From the NCBI RefSeq assembly GCF_015207655.1, contig NZ_JADEWN010000008.1:1-64000 (forward strand): DNA of 64,000 nucleotides, given 5' to 3'. Source of the stretch: Gloeocapsopsis crepidinum LEGE 06123. Lineage in GTDB: Bacteria; Cyanobacteriota; Cyanobacteriia; Cyanobacteriales; Chroococcidiopsidaceae. Every line of letters begins with the position of its first letter. Position 1 is the first letter of the stretch. The position numbers and the translations under genes are program-made. This document shows positions 63,501 to 64,000 of this stretch, in pieces. Below the pieces are notes generated by a model. It had not been told where the DNA came from. It made no database searches and was given only the letters and a program-made list of their open reading frames with translations.

Positions 63501-64000
63501 TTTCAAGTGCAATCTCCACCACAACTACACCTGCGCCAACATCAGCAACAAACGGACATCATTCCCAACCAATATCCGCTGCTAGTCCTGAACCAAAGAC
63601 TGTTGTTGCAACACAGCCATCGCTACCACAACCAGTAGCAGTGGATTACCAAAAAATGTTGGACAGTATTGAGTCCACTCTGACACAGTTTAACGATCAT
63701 CACGGTGACATCTTACAAGTCCACGAACAATCGCTGAAACATCAAACTGAATACGCCCAAACCTTCTATCAACTCACCCAGCAGCAATCATTACTTACCA
63801 ACCAAAATGCGGCAACTAGAGATAGCTTGGAACGCAGCATGATGCGGTTTCACGATCATCAAGCGGAAACTCTACGCATTCACGAACAATATCTGCAACA
63901 GCAGATGGAACATACACACAACTTCTTTGAACTGATCGAACAAAAATATGAATCCGTTATTGAAGGAGGCGTAACAAAAGAAGCATTGAGTCCAACGCCT
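60599..64000 (+). CDS. hglE: HglE-type polyketide synthase, 5' part (runs off window)
   Basis: At least 1134 codons are open to the window end. A ketosynthase (about 15-450) has the triad C219 (DAACASSLG), H354 (EAHGTGT) and H394 (IGHTKAAAG). An acyltransferase (about 575-880) has GQGSQYLEMG and nucleophile S688 in GHSFGEL. A Pro/Ala/Thr-rich linker and a Gln/His-rich helical region follow; acyl carrier and later domains are outside. Strong resemblance to PfaA-like HglE enzymes, which make the long-chain alcohol of heterocyst glycolipids. ATG 60599 gives MAEKVLEPD, the usual start; ATG 60572 in frame is possible. HglE2-type paralogues are the alternative. Confidence 0.88.
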   Translation, partial: MAEKVLEPDTINTQLQKNPIAIIGMASLFPQSRNTQQYWQKIIEKVDCITDVPPSRWDVDTYYDPNPRAPDKTYCKRGGFIPDIDFNPMEFGLPPNILEVTDVSQLLGLVVAKEAMEDAGYDEKRQFNRDRTGVVLGVALARQLAMPLGARLQYPVWEKALKSSGLSDADTQKVIDKIKSAYVNWEENAFPGMLANVVSGRIANRLDFGGTNCVVDAACASSLGALRMAMSELLEHRCDMMLTGGVDTDNSIVAYMCFSKTPAVSPSENVKPFDAESDGMMLGEGVGMIVLKRLADAERDGDKIYAVIKGIGTSSDGKYKSIYAPRPEGQVRALRRAYEDAGCSPASVGLIEAHGTGTMAGDPTEFSALKAFFEETDIGKQKIALGSVKSQIGHTKAAAGAASLIKTALALHHKVLPPTINVTKPNPKLKIEDSPFYLNTETRPWFQGDTPRRAGVSSFGFGGTNYHVVLEEYTKEHNSYPYRIHQTPQIVLLSAAMPEQLQHKCADLLAKLQGEASEKHFTQVVAASRTLEIPVTDARLGFVANSVTEAIALLQVSVEQLKKHSTDWEHPQGIYYRRSGIDSTGKVVALFSGQGSQYLEMGKELALNFPCLRQVYQQMDNLLSKDGLQPISDVVFPPPVFDNAQRQKQQEALQRTEYAQPAIGVFSAGLYKILQQAGFKPDFVAGHSFGELTALWAAEVLSDEDYLALVKARGQAMATPKEPNVDAGAMLAVKGDVTQATTLIKQFPLVTIANFNSTKQIVLAGTKPEITQVQQALNGQGFSTVILPVAAAFHTPLVGYAQKPFAHAIEATRFQEPKTSVYSNVTGKAYPKEPQAIQKILKEHLLNSVLFKDQIENIYASGGYFFVEFGPRNILANLVKDTLGDRPHLAVAVNAHKQQNSDRTLRSAVVQLRVAGLSLGDIDPYQLESKIPQVQGNKALNVRLNSANYISEKTQTAFAQALAETHVISSAISTTTTPAPTSATNGHHSQPISAASPEPKTVVATQPSLPQPVAVDYQKMLDSIESTLTQFNDHHGDILQVHEQSLKHQTEYAQTFYQLTQQQSLLTNQNAATRDSLERSMMRFHDHQAETLRIHEQYLQQQMEHTHNFFELIEQKYESVIEGGVTKEALSPTP

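Noticed and set aside
1..64000. tRNA, rRNA or CRISPR array
   Set aside because: I looked in the gaps for T-arm words, rRNA landmarks and regularly spaced repeats and found none; short repeats seen are tandem or dispersed without spacers.

Overview
This is chromosomal cyanobacterial DNA. The palindrome GCGATCGC (HIP1) recurs throughout coding and non-coding sequence. The gene content is also cyanobacterial: ferredoxin-dependent nirA with narB, an nrtABCD transporter, ClpS, a cyanobacterial RNase E with its arginine-rich tail, DUF1830/DUF1997/DUF4079 proteins, a magnesium-chelatase H protein, devBCA-type exporter genes and an HglE-type polyketide synthase. The last two families are typical of heterocyst-forming cyanobacteria and some relatives that build long-chain glycolipids. 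The sequence alone does not fix the genus. I saw no rRNA, tRNA or CRISPR array.

Layout. 1-0.7 kb: edge of an IS630-type element lying in a decayed iron-uptake locus (AraC N-terminus joined to a TonB-receptor fragment). 0.8-9 kb: housekeeping and single genes (MarC-like protein, aspartate ammonia-lyase, a membrane-anchored PstS-like protein with a cytoplasmic domain, DUF362, pyrophosphatase, PanD). 8.7-12 kb: ferrous iron uptake (FeoC-like, FeoB, double-domain FeoA) with a probable Fur operator. 12.3-25.9 kb: the nitrate assimilation locus. Leftward genes nirB-like/ntcB/cnaT encode accessory and regulatory functions; rightward genes nirA-nrtABCD-narB encode uptake and reduction of nitrate to ammonium. 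An NtcA-type promoter lies between the two arms. 26-33 kb: PPK2, an RCK-flanked ion channel, a 1.3 kb gene graveyard with a frameshifted cupin, BioA and small membrane or unknown proteins. 33.5-37.2 kb: a co-directional cluster of a radical SAM protein, a DICT/degenerate HD-GYP protein and a pentapeptide-repeat protein. 37.3-48.4 kb: MATE exporter, CPBP protease, ClpS, small proteins, STAS protein, a double-domain radical SAM protein, then rne-rnhB and DUF1997. 48.6-52.3 kb: a large ChlH/CobN-family subunit. 52.4-64 kb: an Mrr-ParA fusion, devBCA, a ParB-domain protein carrying a degenerate DNA methyltransferase, a small conserved protein and the 5' part of hglE.

The least expected items are the ParB-pseudo-methyltransferase (58.1 kb), the stand-alone nuclease-ParA fusion (52.5 kb), the PstS-like protein with a cytoplasmic domain (3.6 kb), and short tandem repeats that have spread from intergenic DNA into at least three coding sequences.
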